Shown piece after piece: positions 15,783 to 23,811 of a stretch of 64,000 bases of DNA (the first letter of the stretch is position 1; every line of letters starts with the position of its first letter). The stretch spans positions 1,146,863 to 1,210,862 of the forward strand of contig NZ_JAJKFK010000001.1 of NCBI RefSeq assembly GCF_021653975.1, in the 5' to 3' direction. Source of the stretch: Amycolatopsis sp. GM8 (GTDB lineage: Bacteria; Actinomycetota; Actinomycetes; Mycobacteriales; Pseudonocardiaceae). Both the position numbers and the translations under genes were made by a program. The notes under the pieces were generated by a model. The model was not told the DNA's origin and made no database searches. It was given only the letters and a program-made list of their open reading frames with translations.

Positions 15783-17397
15783 CCCCATGTCCCGGGCGAA
15801 GATGCGCGAGCTGAGCCGGCTGAGCCCGTTCGAACTGAAGGACACGCTCCTGGCACTCGCCGGGGAGAACCAGCGCGCGAACGCGGTCGACATGCTGAAC
15901 GCGGGCGTCGGCAACCCGAACTGGATCGCCACCACCCCGCGCGAAGCCTTCTTCACCCTCGGCCAGTTCGCGCTCGGTGAAAGCCGACGGCTGCTGGCCG
16001 GTGACGACATCGGCGGCGCCCCCGAACGATCCGGGATCGCCCACCGGTTCAACCGGTTCATCGAGGCGTACCCCGGCCTGCCCGGCGCGGACCTGCTGCG
16101 GCGCGCGGTCGAGTACGGGGTGCTCAAGCTCGGGTTCGACCCGGACACCTGGATGCACGAGCTGACCGACGGCGTACTGGGCGACCACTATCCGGCCCCG
16201 AACCGGATGCTCCGGTGTGCGGAACGGGTCGTGCGGGCGTACCTCGCGCGCGAGGTCTACGACGGGTGCCCGCCGGCCGGTGACCTCCAGCTGTTCGCGA
16301 CCGAGGGCGGCACGGCGGCGATGTGCGCGATCTTCGACTCCCTGACGGTGAACCGCGTGCTGCATCCTGGTGACCGCATCGCGCTGATGGTGCCGGTGTT
16401 CACGCCGTACCTGGAGATTCCCCAGCTCGACCGCTACCACTTCGACACCGTGCCGATCGTCGCCGGCCAGACCACCGAGCAGGGTGTGCACACCTGGCAC
16501 TACGCACCGTCCGAAGTGGACAAACTGCGCGACCCGTCGGTCAAGGCGCTGTTCCTGGTGAACCCGAGCAACCCGCCGTCGCAGGCACTGCCGGCCGAGA
16601 TCCGGGCCCAGATCGTGGACATCGTCGCCCGCGACAACCCGAACCTGATCATCATCACCGACGACGTGTACGCCACGTTCGTGCAGGGTTTCCGGTCACT
16701 GGCAGCGGATCTGCCGCACAACACGCTGCTGGTCTACTCCTATTCGAAGCACTACGGGGCGACCGGCTGGCGCCTCGGCGTGATCGGCGTGCACGAGGAC
16801 AACGTCGTGGACCACATGATCGCCACGCTGCCCGAGGACGACCGCGCCGCGCTCACCCACCGGTACCGATCCTTGGCGCTGGAGCCCGCGAAGGTGCGGT
16901 TCATCGACCGCCTGGTGGCCGATTCGCGACAGGTCGCGCTCAACCACACCGCGGGGCTTTCCCTGCCGCAGCAGGTGCAGATGGTCCTGTTCTCCCTGTT
17001 CGATCTGCTCGACGAAGGCCAGCGGTACAAGCTACGGCTCCGGCAGGTCGTACGCAACCGGCTGAACCTGCTGCTCGACGGCAGCGAGCAACAGGTCCAC
17101 CTCGACGCCGACAGTGCTTGCTACTACGTCGAACTCGACCTGATGGCCTGGGCACGCCGCGTGCACGGCGAGGAGTTCGTCCGGTACCTCACGGCCAACT
17201 ACGAACCGGTCGACGTGGTGTTCCGGCTGGCGCAGCGCACCTCGGTGGTGCTGCTCAGCGGAGCCGGATTCGGCGGCCCCGACTGGTCGGTGCGGGTGTC
17301 GCTGGCCAACCTCGACGACATCGACTACCTGCGGATCGGCTATCACCTGCGGGCGATCAGCGAGGAATACGTCCAGGAATGGCGCGGGAATCGCTGA
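15775..17397 (+). CDS. aspD: Aspartate 4-decarboxylase
   Basis: A 540-residue PLP enzyme of the aminotransferase fold, converting L-aspartate to L-alanine and CO2. The Schiff-base lysine is K325 in YSYSKHYGATGWRLG. Other cues are MLNAGVGNPNW at the N-terminus, GVLGDHYPAPNRML, NPSNPPSQAL and LIIITDDVYATF. Length matches AspD and is far above plain aminotransferases (about 400). GTG at 15775 overlaps pepE by 8 bp and has GGGAG 6 nt upstream inside it. Decarboxylation consumes a proton, so with an exchanger it can raise pH or build a gradient. Confidence 0.9.
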   Translation: MDNPMSRAKMRELSRLSPFELKDTLLALAGENQRANAVDMLNAGVGNPNWIATTPREAFFTLGQFALGESRRLLAGDDIGGAPERSGIAHRFNRFIEAYPGLPGADLLRRAVEYGVLKLGFDPDTWMHELTDGVLGDHYPAPNRMLRCAERVVRAYLAREVYDGCPPAGDLQLFATEGGTAAMCAIFDSLTVNRVLHPGDRIALMVPVFTPYLEIPQLDRYHFDTVPIVAGQTTEQGVHTWHYAPSEVDKLRDPSVKALFLVNPSNPPSQALPAEIRAQIVDIVARDNPNLIIITDDVYATFVQGFRSLAADLPHNTLLVYSYSKHYGATGWRLGVIGVHEDNVVDHMIATLPEDDRAALTHRYRSLALEPAKVRFIDRLVADSRQVALNHTAGLSLPQQVQMVLFSLFDLLDEGQRYKLRLRQVVRNRLNLLLDGSEQQVHLDADSACYYVELDLMAWARRVHGEEFVRYLTANYEPVDVVFRLAQRTSVVLLSGAGFGGPDWSVRVSLANLDDIDYLRIGYHLRAISEEYVQEWRGNR

Positions 17398-17400
17398 CCG

Positions 17401-18738
17401 TCAGCCGATGAACTGCGAGAGCAACAGGCCTACGGCGACGCCCACCACGATGAACACCACCGTGGGCACCAGGAACGAGTGGTTGATGACGTACTTGCCG
17501 ATCCTGGTCGTCCCGGTCTGGTCGAAGCCGACGGTGGCGATCTGGGAACCGTTGGCCGGCAACAGGTAGATCCCCATGGTCGCCGGCCACATGCCGACGA
17601 TCGCCGCCGACGACAGCCCGATGCTGAGTCCAATGGGGACGATCGCGTTGGTGGCGCTGGACTGGCTGGTGGTGAGCATCGCGACCAGCGCGAGCGCGAC
17701 AGCGAACAACAGCGGCGCCTGGCCGACCACACCGCCGAGCGAATGGGTGATCGCCTTGCTGTTGGCCGCGACGAACGTGTTGGCCAGCCAGGCGATGCCG
17801 AACAGCGCGATGGCGCCGACGATGCCCGCCGGGAACGTCGACTGCTTGGTGACCTCGCCGGCCTTGACCCGGCAGGCGAGGAACGTAACCGCGGCGACCA
17901 GGCCCATCACCATCTCGATGACCAGCGTGATGTCCACGCCGTGGCCGCTGCTGTTCTTGAGCGCCGGCAGGACTTTGGCCGCCAGCCCGGAAAACAGCCC
18001 GGCGGCGACAATGATCAGCACACCGGCCAGGAAGATCAGTGCCGAGGTGCGAGCCGCCGCGGGCAGCGGGGCGCTCAGATCGGTCTTCGCCGGCGGCGGC
18101 ACCCGGCCCTCCGCGAGGCGCTTCTGGTATTCGAGGTCCTTCTCCAGCGGTTTGCCGATCTTCGTCATCACGAACGCGGCGACCAGCAGGCCCACCACGG
18201 ACGCCGGCCACATGATCAGCAGGATCTTGCCGAGGGTGAACCCCTTCGGACCGAGGAGAGCCGTCATCGACGCGGTCGCGGCGGACACCGGGCTCGCCAG
18301 GATGCCGACCTGGGAGGCGACGGCGGACACCGCGAGCGCGCGTTCCGGGCGGATCTGCTGGCTATAGGAAACGTCGTAGATCACTGGCAACAGCGGATAG
18401 TAAATGTTCCCGGTACCCGCCCCGACGGTGAACAGAAAGGCCATGAACGGGGCGTAGTAGACGACCCGGTGCGGGTTCTTCGAGATGGCCTTCGCCGCCT
18501 GCCGCACCATCCAGTCGATGCCGCCGGCGGCTTGCATCACCGAGGCCGCCACGATCACCGCGGCGACGATCAGCACCGCCTCCACCGGCGGCGACCCGGG
18601 TTTCAACTGGAAGCCCACGACCAGCACGAGAGTGCCGACCAGACCCCAGACCCCCAGGCCGATCCCGCCGGTGCGCACCCCCATGAACAATGCCGCCGCG
18701 ACCACCGCGGCTTCGAGGATGATCTTGACCGTTTCCAT
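17401..18738 (-). CDS. Dcu-type C4-dicarboxylate/aspartate transporter
   Basis: A 445-residue membrane protein with about 11-12 helices. It matches the DcuA/DcuB family: GTGNIYYPLLPVIYDVSYSQ, RPERALAVSAVASQVGILASP and an LLTTSQSSATNAIVP-like late block. DcuA members carry aspartate, fumarate and succinate. Its stop is 3 bp from the aspD stop, tail to tail. Together with pepE-aspD this suggests aspartate uptake for decarboxylation, though classical AspD partners are AspT antiporters of another family. The ATG at 18738 is chosen over one 51 bp upstream that adds a basic leader. Confidence 0.85.
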   Translation of the reverse strand: METVKIILEAAVVAAALFMGVRTGGIGLGVWGLVGTLVLVVGFQLKPGSPPVEAVLIVAAVIVAASVMQAAGGIDWMVRQAAKAISKNPHRVVYYAPFMAFLFTVGAGTGNIYYPLLPVIYDVSYSQQIRPERALAVSAVASQVGILASPVSAATASMTALLGPKGFTLGKILLIMWPASVVGLLVAAFVMTKIGKPLEKDLEYQKRLAEGRVPPPAKTDLSAPLPAAARTSALIFLAGVLIIVAAGLFSGLAAKVLPALKNSSGHGVDITLVIEMVMGLVAAVTFLACRVKAGEVTKQSTFPAGIVGAIALFGIAWLANTFVAANSKAITHSLGGVVGQAPLLFAVALALVAMLTTSQSSATNAIVPIGLSIGLSSAAIVGMWPATMGIYLLPANGSQIATVGFDQTGTTRIGKYVINHSFLVPTVVFIVVGVAVGLLLSQFIG

Positions 18739-18829
18739 CCGGCCCAGTGCAGCAGCGGCACGACGGCGCCGCCACTTGAACACCCACAATGGGGGAATTC
18801 GGTTTTCTTTTCACGAAATACCGGGAAGA

Positions 18830-18860
18830 ACGGTGCGGGCGGCCGCGCCACCCGCACCGT
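18830..18860 (-). terminator. Terminator after the secreted beta-propeller gene
   Basis: ACGGTGCGGG at 18830-18839 pairs with CCCGCACCGT at 18851-18860, 7 bp beyond the stop codon of the leftward gene. Confidence 0.7.
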
Positions 18861-18867
18861 CGGTGAT

Positions 18868-19959
18868 CTACAGCCGGATCTTCACGATGGTGCCCGCCGG
18901 TCCTGGGCAACCGCCGCAGTTCGAGACGTAGGCGTTGCCGTCCTTGATGGTCAAGCCGCCCGGGAGCGTGAGGTCGCGCGAAACGATCGCCGGTGCACCA
19001 TGCTTGTCCACCCGCAGTAGCGCACCCGACGGGTCCGCGTCGGCGCCCAGTAACCCGTTGTGCGCGATCTCCAGCACATACAGTGTGCCGCGGTCGAACC
19101 CGATGTCGATGATGTTCGTGAACCCCTGCGCATAGACCTGCGGTGCGTGTCCTGGCACCACCCGCCACACCCTGGCCGCTCCCTGCTGGAACGGGAAGCC
19201 CGTCAGCTCACCGACGTAGAACGCGCCGTCGGGGCCGCGGACGACCGACGTCGGCACGGCCTGCATCGGGATCTGCGTGCCCGGTGGCAGGCCGAGGTCC
19301 GGCGGTGCGACGACCATCCGGTCCGGGAACCTGGCGATCGTCGTGATCTTGCCGTTGGACGCGACCCACAGCAGGTCGTTCCCGCCGGCGTCGGCCACCG
19401 CCTGGCCCCCGGGCAGCGCCGCGACCGAGTTCGGGTTCGTGTCGATCTGACCGCCGTCCGGGTTCGCCTTCACCTCGTAGCCCGAGATGTCCGAGGCCCG
19501 TTTCCCGTTGCGCAGCAACCAGCCGAGCTGCTGCCCCGCCGCCGGTAGCTGCGGCCGCAACGTCGCCGGGTTCCCGCCGAGCCCGACCGTCACGTACATG
19601 CCGCCCTCGCCCTGGAAGGAAACGTCGGACGGCCCGACCGCTTGCGCGCCGCCCGGGCCCGCCAGCGACGGCAGTCCGGTCAGCACGCGTTTCTGTCCGT
19701 GACCGATCCGCGTCACCGAGCCGGTCGTGCCGAAGCACACCTGCCCGCCTTCGGGTCCGGGCACGCACGGACCCGCGCCGCCGGTCCCGGCCTCCGCGAC
19801 GTAGAGCGAGCCGTCCGGGGCGAAGGCCAGCCCCCTGGGCGCGTTCAGGCCGCTCGCAATCGTCGATTGACGCGGACCGCCGGCTTCGGCGACGGTCACC
19901 GGGATGAGCAATGCCGCGAACACGGTCACGGCAGTCACCAAGAGTCGGGTTGTCCGCAT
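18868..19959 (-). CDS. Secreted ScyD/ScyE-family beta-propeller protein
   Basis: A 363-residue exported protein. A signal peptide (MRTTRLLVTAVTVFAALL to about residue 26, ending AEA) precedes repeated blades of the type LAFAPDGSLYVAEAG, VRGPDGAFYVGELTG, FDRGTLYVLEIAHNG and IKDGNAYVSNCGG. ScyD/ScyE proteins are NHL/YWTD-type propellers; in cyanobacteria they belong to the scytonemin cluster, but most actinobacterial members have no known ligand. Cysteine pairs (GPCVPGPEGGQVCF; CGGC) may form disulfides. ATG at 19959 with AAAGGAC upstream. Monocistronic. Confidence 0.82.
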   Translation of the reverse strand: MRTTRLLVTAVTVFAALLIPVTVAEAGGPRQSTIASGLNAPRGLAFAPDGSLYVAEAGTGGAGPCVPGPEGGQVCFGTTGSVTRIGHGQKRVLTGLPSLAGPGGAQAVGPSDVSFQGEGGMYVTVGLGGNPATLRPQLPAAGQQLGWLLRNGKRASDISGYEVKANPDGGQIDTNPNSVAALPGGQAVADAGGNDLLWVASNGKITTIARFPDRMVVAPPDLGLPPGTQIPMQAVPTSVVRGPDGAFYVGELTGFPFQQGAARVWRVVPGHAPQVYAQGFTNIIDIGFDRGTLYVLEIAHNGLLGADADPSGALLRVDKHGAPAIVSRDLTLPGGLTIKDGNAYVSNCGGCPGPAGTIVKIRL

Positions 19960-20165
19960 GGGCCCGTCCTTTCACGCCGTTTTGTCCCGGTTGTCGAAGA
20001 CGAGCCGGTTCTCGAAAGCGTTACGGCCGGATTTCATCAGGGTGAAAGTCCGCGCTGGGCGGCAAATAACCGCGACGATCCCACGGTCCGTCATTTCTTC
20101 GCGAAGAGGTCCACTTTGGACAGTGAAAGGGTAGGCCCGGGTTGTGATCTAGCGCGGGGAGCCAA

Positions 20166-20171
20166 TAGTGT
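20166..20171 (+). promoter_or_regulatory. Leaderless -10 box of the PP2C gene
   Basis: TAGTGT lies 6 nt before the ATG at 20178 and no Shine-Dalgarno sequence is present, the TANNNT-N6-ATG pattern of leaderless starts. Confidence 0.5.
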
Positions 20172-20177
20172 TCCGCA

Positions 20178-21476
20178 ATGGCCACCGAGCAGCTGACACC
20201 GGCCCCGGGCCAGGTCGAGGACACCGAGGACGCCCGGCTCGCCGCCGTGCGCCGCTATGACATCCTCGACACCCCACCCGATGGGGCGTTCGACCGGATC
20301 GCGCTGGTCGCGGCCCGGTTGCTCGGCACACCCATCGCCACGGTGTCCATAGTGGACACAGACCGGATCTGGTTCAAGGCCACCACCGGGCTCGCCGTCC
20401 GGCAGATCGGCCGCGACCCGGGGCTGTGCTCCACGGCCATCCTCGCCGATGTGCCCTACGTGGTACGGGACGCGCTCACCGACCCGCGCACGGTGGACAA
20501 CCCGCTGATCCAGAGTGAGCTGGGCATCCGGTTCTACGCCGCGGCGCCGATCATCACCGCCGACGGGCACCGGCTGGGCACGGTCAACGTGCTCGACACG
20601 AAGCCACGCGGAACAGGGCCGGTCGACACGGCGACACTCGCGGACCTCGCGGCGGTCGTGATGGACGAGCTCGAGCTGCGGCTGTCCGCGCTGACGACCC
20701 TGCGCAAGGAGCGTGAGCTGCGGAAACGCAGTGAGCAGGACCGCGCCACGATCACCGCCATCGCCGCCACGCTGCGTCAGACGCTCCTGCCGCCGACGCT
20801 GCCGCGGGTGCCGGGCCTCGAACTGGCCTGCCACTACCACTCGGCGACCACGGGCGACGTGACCGGCGACTTCTACGACGTGCTGTCGCTCGGCGGTGGC
20901 CGGTGGGCGTTCTTCGTCGGCGACGTCGCCGGGCACGGCCCGCCCGCCGCGGCGGTCACCTCGCTGGTGCGCTACACCCTGCGGTCGGCCCTCTTCCGCG
21001 GGCTCGAACCCGCCGAAGCGCTCGCCGAGTTGAACGACGCCCTGCTCCGGGACGCGCACCTGCGGGAATGCTGCACACTGCTGGCCGGCGTCTTCACGGA
21101 GGACACCGCCGAAATCACGCTCGCCAGCGGCGGTCACTGCCCGGCGCTGTGGCTGCGCGACGACGTGACCCAGGTCTGGCCCGAGGGCGGGATGCTCGTC
21201 GGCGCGCTGCACGACGCCACTTTCGTCACCCGGAAACTGCGCCTGGAGCCCGGGCAGACGCTACTGCTGCACACCGACGGCCTGACCGAGGCCCGGCCGG
21301 GCGGAACGCCGTTCGGCGAGGACGGGCTGCTCGCCTTCCTCACCGAACGGAAACCGCTGGGCGCGCGGGAAACCGTCGCCGCGCTCATCGAGCTCATCGA
21401 CGGCTTCGTCCCCGCGCCCACCGACGACGTGGCGCTGCTGGCACTCAGCCGGTCAGCGCGTCGTCCCGCGTTGTGA
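20178..21476 (+). CDS. GAF-domain PP2C (SpoIIE-type) serine phosphatase
   Basis: A 432-residue soluble phosphatase. A GAF sensor occupies about 20-165 (VSIVDTDRIWFKAT, GLCSTAIL, FYAAAPI, LGTVNVLD), a short coil 165-200 and a PP2C/SpoIIE domain 200-425. Metal aspartates are in DVTGDFYDVL, FFVGDVAGHGP and the C-terminal PTDDVALLAL. Such enzymes dephosphorylate anti-sigma-factor antagonists. A STAS antagonist gene overlaps its 3' end in convergent orientation, so that protein is the likely substrate. Confidence 0.9.
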   Translation: MATEQLTPAPGQVEDTEDARLAAVRRYDILDTPPDGAFDRIALVAARLLGTPIATVSIVDTDRIWFKATTGLAVRQIGRDPGLCSTAILADVPYVVRDALTDPRTVDNPLIQSELGIRFYAAAPIITADGHRLGTVNVLDTKPRGTGPVDTATLADLAAVVMDELELRLSALTTLRKERELRKRSEQDRATITAIAATLRQTLLPPTLPRVPGLELACHYHSATTGDVTGDFYDVLSLGGGRWAFFVGDVAGHGPPAAAVTSLVRYTLRSALFRGLEPAEALAELNDALLRDAHLRECCTLLAGVFTEDTAEITLASGGHCPALWLRDDVTQVWPEGGMLVGALHDATFVTRKLRLEPGQTLLLHTDGLTEARPGGTPFGEDGLLAFLTERKPLGARETVAALIELIDGFVPAPTDDVALLALSRSARRPAL

Positions 21477-21804
21477 ACACCGGGATCTCCTGATCCAGAC
21501 CGGTCAGCTGCAGCGGCCGCGCCGTGGTGCTGCTCTGCGCGACGACCCGGAACTTGGTGCGCTCACCGGCTTCCCGGTACGCGACGACGAGCGCGCTCAA
21601 CCCGGCGGAGCCCAGGAAGTCGACGCCACAGAGGTCGACGATCAGGGTGGCCGGCTGCTCGCGCACGGCACTCAGCAGGTGATCCTCGAACTCGGGGGCC
21701 GTCACCATGTCGATCTCACCGGAAACCGCGAGGACCGCCGCCTCGCCATGCTTCTCCACCGCGACGTGCACGGTCTGCCCGTTCGGGAGTTCGCCTGGAC
21801 TCAC
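21445..21804 (-). CDS. STAS-domain anti-anti-sigma factor
   Basis: A 119-residue SpoIIAA-like protein. The phosphorylatable Ser lies in CGVDFLGSAGLSAL; the fold is otherwise complete (VLAVSGEIDMVTAPEFE). Unphosphorylated forms bind the anti-sigma kinase and free a sigma factor. It starts with GTG at 21804 with only a weak ribosome site. Its 3' end overlaps the PP2C gene by 32 bp tail to tail, so antisense transcription may tie their levels. No kinase or sigma gene is adjacent. Confidence 0.9.
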   Translation of the reverse strand: MSPGELPNGQTVHVAVEKHGEAAVLAVSGEIDMVTAPEFEDHLLSAVREQPATLIVDLCGVDFLGSAGLSALVVAYREAGERTKFRVVAQSSTTARPLQLTGLDQEIPVFTTRDDALTG

Positions 21805-21856
21805 CGCGCAAATATCTCACAGGTGAAGGGAGAACTCACCCTGCCCCGGGCAGCAG

Positions 21857-21890
21857 AAAGCCCGCTGCCCGAACCGGGTCAGCGGGCTTT
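21857..21890. terminator. Bidirectional terminator between WhiB and STAS genes
   Basis: AAAGCCCGCTG at 21857-21867 pairs with CAGCGGGCTTT at 21880-21890. It carries A and T tails on both sides and lies 7 bp after the WhiB stop. Confidence 0.8.
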
Positions 21891-21897
21891 CCTCGTC

Positions 21898-22152
21898 TCA
21901 GGCAGCCTCGGCACGCGTGCGGCGAAACAGTTTCCGTCGCTCGGTGTCCGTCGTGCCGCCGAAGATTCCGTGGTCCAGGCCGGCGTCCAGTGCGTACTGG
22001 AGACACTCGGCGCGGACCGGACAGCGTGCGCAGACGGCTTTCGCCTGCGCGACCTGCCGGGCTCCCGGCCCCATCTGGGACACGGGGAAGAACAGCTCGG
22101 GGTCCTCGTCCCGGCAGGCGGCCTGCTCCTGCCAGTCGCCCTGATATGACAT
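21898..22152 (-). CDS. WhiB-family iron-sulfur regulator
   Basis: An 84-residue Wbl protein. Four cysteines form the 4Fe-4S site: one in QAACRDEDPELFF, two in VCARCPVRAEC and the last in that block. The turn GIFGGTTDTERR replaces the usual G-V/I-W-G-G, with Phe in place of Trp. A basic tail RRKLFRRTRAEAA would contact DNA or sigma-A. It is most like the WhiB1/WblE type; no AT-hook of WhiB7 is present. The Trp to Phe change in the sigma-binding turn deserves note. Confidence 0.9.
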   Translation of the reverse strand: MSYQGDWQEQAACRDEDPELFFPVSQMGPGARQVAQAKAVCARCPVRAECLQYALDAGLDHGIFGGTTDTERRKLFRRTRAEAA

Positions 22153-22272
22153 TCGGTACCGCCTCCTCTCGTTGGCCAGGCATGGCTCGACCGCTTCGCG
22201 ATCGGTGAGAATGCACGAGACGTGCGAACCATCCGGATGTCCAACGCGGGCCGATCCCGTTTTCTTCCCGGG

Positions 22273-23289
22273 TCAGCGGCCGACCACTTTCACGGTCTTC
22301 TTCGGGAAGCGGCGCTCGACGTGCTCCTTGGCCGCGGAACCGTCGTGCACGTAGATCGTTTCTTCCTTGTCCTGCAACGGCTGCAGCACCGTCCGCATGA
22401 ACTGTTTGCGGTCTTCGAGATATGGCTCGAGCACGTCCTCGCCGGCCGGGCAGACCGCCATGCAGTAGGCCGCCTTGTAGTTCGCCTTGAACGACAGGCT
22501 CTGCCACATCGACGCGTTCTCGGACTCGGTCACGCGCGAACGGAAGTCGGCGGCGTCCGCGCTGTCGGCCACGGTGGCGACCCAGTCGGTGAAGCCCGAC
22601 ATGAACTCGCGGTAGTTGTGCGTGGCGCAGGCGCGCGCGTCGAACGCGCCGTCCTTGCCGATCGCGCCGACCGGGCACGCGGCGACGCACAGTTTGCATT
22701 CGAGGCACGGGTTGTAGTCCAGCGGCTCGCCGTGCTCGCTGACCTCGGCGTCGACGAGGAGGGTGGCCAGCAGGACGAAGTTGCCGAAGCGGGGATGGAT
22801 CACGTTGCGGTGGATGCCCATCGCGCCGAGCCCGGCGGCGACCGCGACGGTCTTGTGCGCCACCACCCAGATCCGCCCGGGAAACCGGTCCATCTCCATC
22901 GGGAACGTGGCCGACGGGTTGATCACGCGGTGACCGGCGTCCTGCAGGGCGCGGGTGATGTCGTGGGCGGCCTCGTTGATGATCTCGCCACTGCGATGGA
23001 ACTCCTGGTTCGCGACGCTGCGCGCGGGGCTGCGCACGTTGTCGCGGTTCATCCGGACGACGAGCGAGATCAGGCTGCGAGTGCCGGGCAGCGCCTCCTC
23101 GACGTACGGCCGTTCGCCGGCGAGATCGGGATGGTCGAGCGAGACGGCCGCGACATCGTCGGCACCCGCGGCGAGGCACAGCTCGCGCAGCCAGGCCGCG
23201 TCGATGGCACCGGGCTTCTCGGTCCTGCCGCGAGCGAGCATGTTGCGCACCGACGGGTGCCCGGCGATCTTCGACGGTAGCTCGGCCAT
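22273..23289 (-). CDS. QueG/reductive-dehalogenase-like 4Fe-4S protein
   Basis: A 338-residue protein. The N-terminal 180 residues resemble the corrinoid-binding part of epoxyqueuosine reductase-like proteins (GLGAMGIHRNVIHPRFGNFV). A ferredoxin motif follows: C195, C198, C201 and C205 in CLECKLCVAACPVG, with a later pair C276 and C280 (CMAVCP). C221 may complete the second cluster, so its spacing is atypical. It is divergent from a HxlR regulator with an inverted repeat between them. Substrate unknown; queuosine synthesis genes are not adjacent. Confidence 0.75.
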   Translation of the reverse strand: MAELPSKIAGHPSVRNMLARGRTEKPGAIDAAWLRELCLAAGADDVAAVSLDHPDLAGERPYVEEALPGTRSLISLVVRMNRDNVRSPARSVANQEFHRSGEIINEAAHDITRALQDAGHRVINPSATFPMEMDRFPGRIWVVAHKTVAVAAGLGAMGIHRNVIHPRFGNFVLLATLLVDAEVSEHGEPLDYNPCLECKLCVAACPVGAIGKDGAFDARACATHNYREFMSGFTDWVATVADSADAADFRSRVTESENASMWQSLSFKANYKAAYCMAVCPAGEDVLEPYLEDRKQFMRTVLQPLQDKEETIYVHDGSAAKEHVERRFPKKTVKVVGR

Positions 23290-23301
23290 GCGTCCTCCCC
23301 G

Positions 23302-23324
23302 GTAAGTTTGATTTTCCGACTTAC
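23302..23324. promoter_or_regulatory. Probable HxlR operator
   Basis: GTAAGT at 23302-23307 and ACTTAC at 23319-23324 are perfect inverted arms 11 bp apart, in the 77-bp gap between the iron-sulfur gene and the HxlR gene. HxlR proteins bind GTAAC-type inverted repeats. Confidence 0.55.
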
Positions 23325-23366
23325 CTTCTCACGTGCTAAGTTGGAATACAAGACGAGGAGATGGGG

Positions 23367-23801
23367 ATGCCTGTACGGGAGTGCTCGATTGCCAACGCGC
23401 TCAGTGTCGTCGGCGAGCGCTGGACCCTGCTCGCACTCCGTGAGGTGATGCTCGGCCAGCGGCGGTTCGACCAGATAGCGGCGAACACCGGCGCGAGCCG
23501 GGACATCCTGGCGGCACGGCTGCGCAAGCTCGTCGACCACGGCGTGCTCGAGAAGGTGCGCTACGAGGAGCATCCGCCGCGCTACGAGTACGTGCCGACC
23601 GAGGCCGGCCGCGCGTTGCAGCCGATCCTGCAGGGGCTGATGCAGTGGGGTGACCGGTACGTCACCGAGGGTCCGGCGCCGACGGTGTGGGAGCACTCGT
23701 GTGGCGCCGAGCTGCATACGAAACCGGTGTGCGAGCACTGCGGCGGCCCGATCGACTCAGGACAGCTCACGCTCGTCCGCCTGGGCGGAGTCCCCCAGTA
23801 A
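23367..23801 (+). CDS. HxlR-family regulator
   Basis: A 144-residue winged-helix protein (CSIANALSVVGERWTLLALR, RFDQIAANTGASRDILAARL). The C-terminus carries a possible zinc ribbon: one Cys in EHSCGAEL and two in VCEHCGG. Cys 6-7 residues from the start is the usual redox/aldehyde-sensing position of HxlR. I chose the second ATG (23367), which has GGAG 6 nt upstream; the first ATG (23361) abuts it. It probably controls the divergent iron-sulfur gene. Confidence 0.88.
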   Translation: MPVRECSIANALSVVGERWTLLALREVMLGQRRFDQIAANTGASRDILAARLRKLVDHGVLEKVRYEEHPPRYEYVPTEAGRALQPILQGLMQWGDRYVTEGPAPTVWEHSCGAELHTKPVCEHCGGPIDSGQLTLVRLGGVPQ

Positions 23802-23811
23802 CCGACACGGG

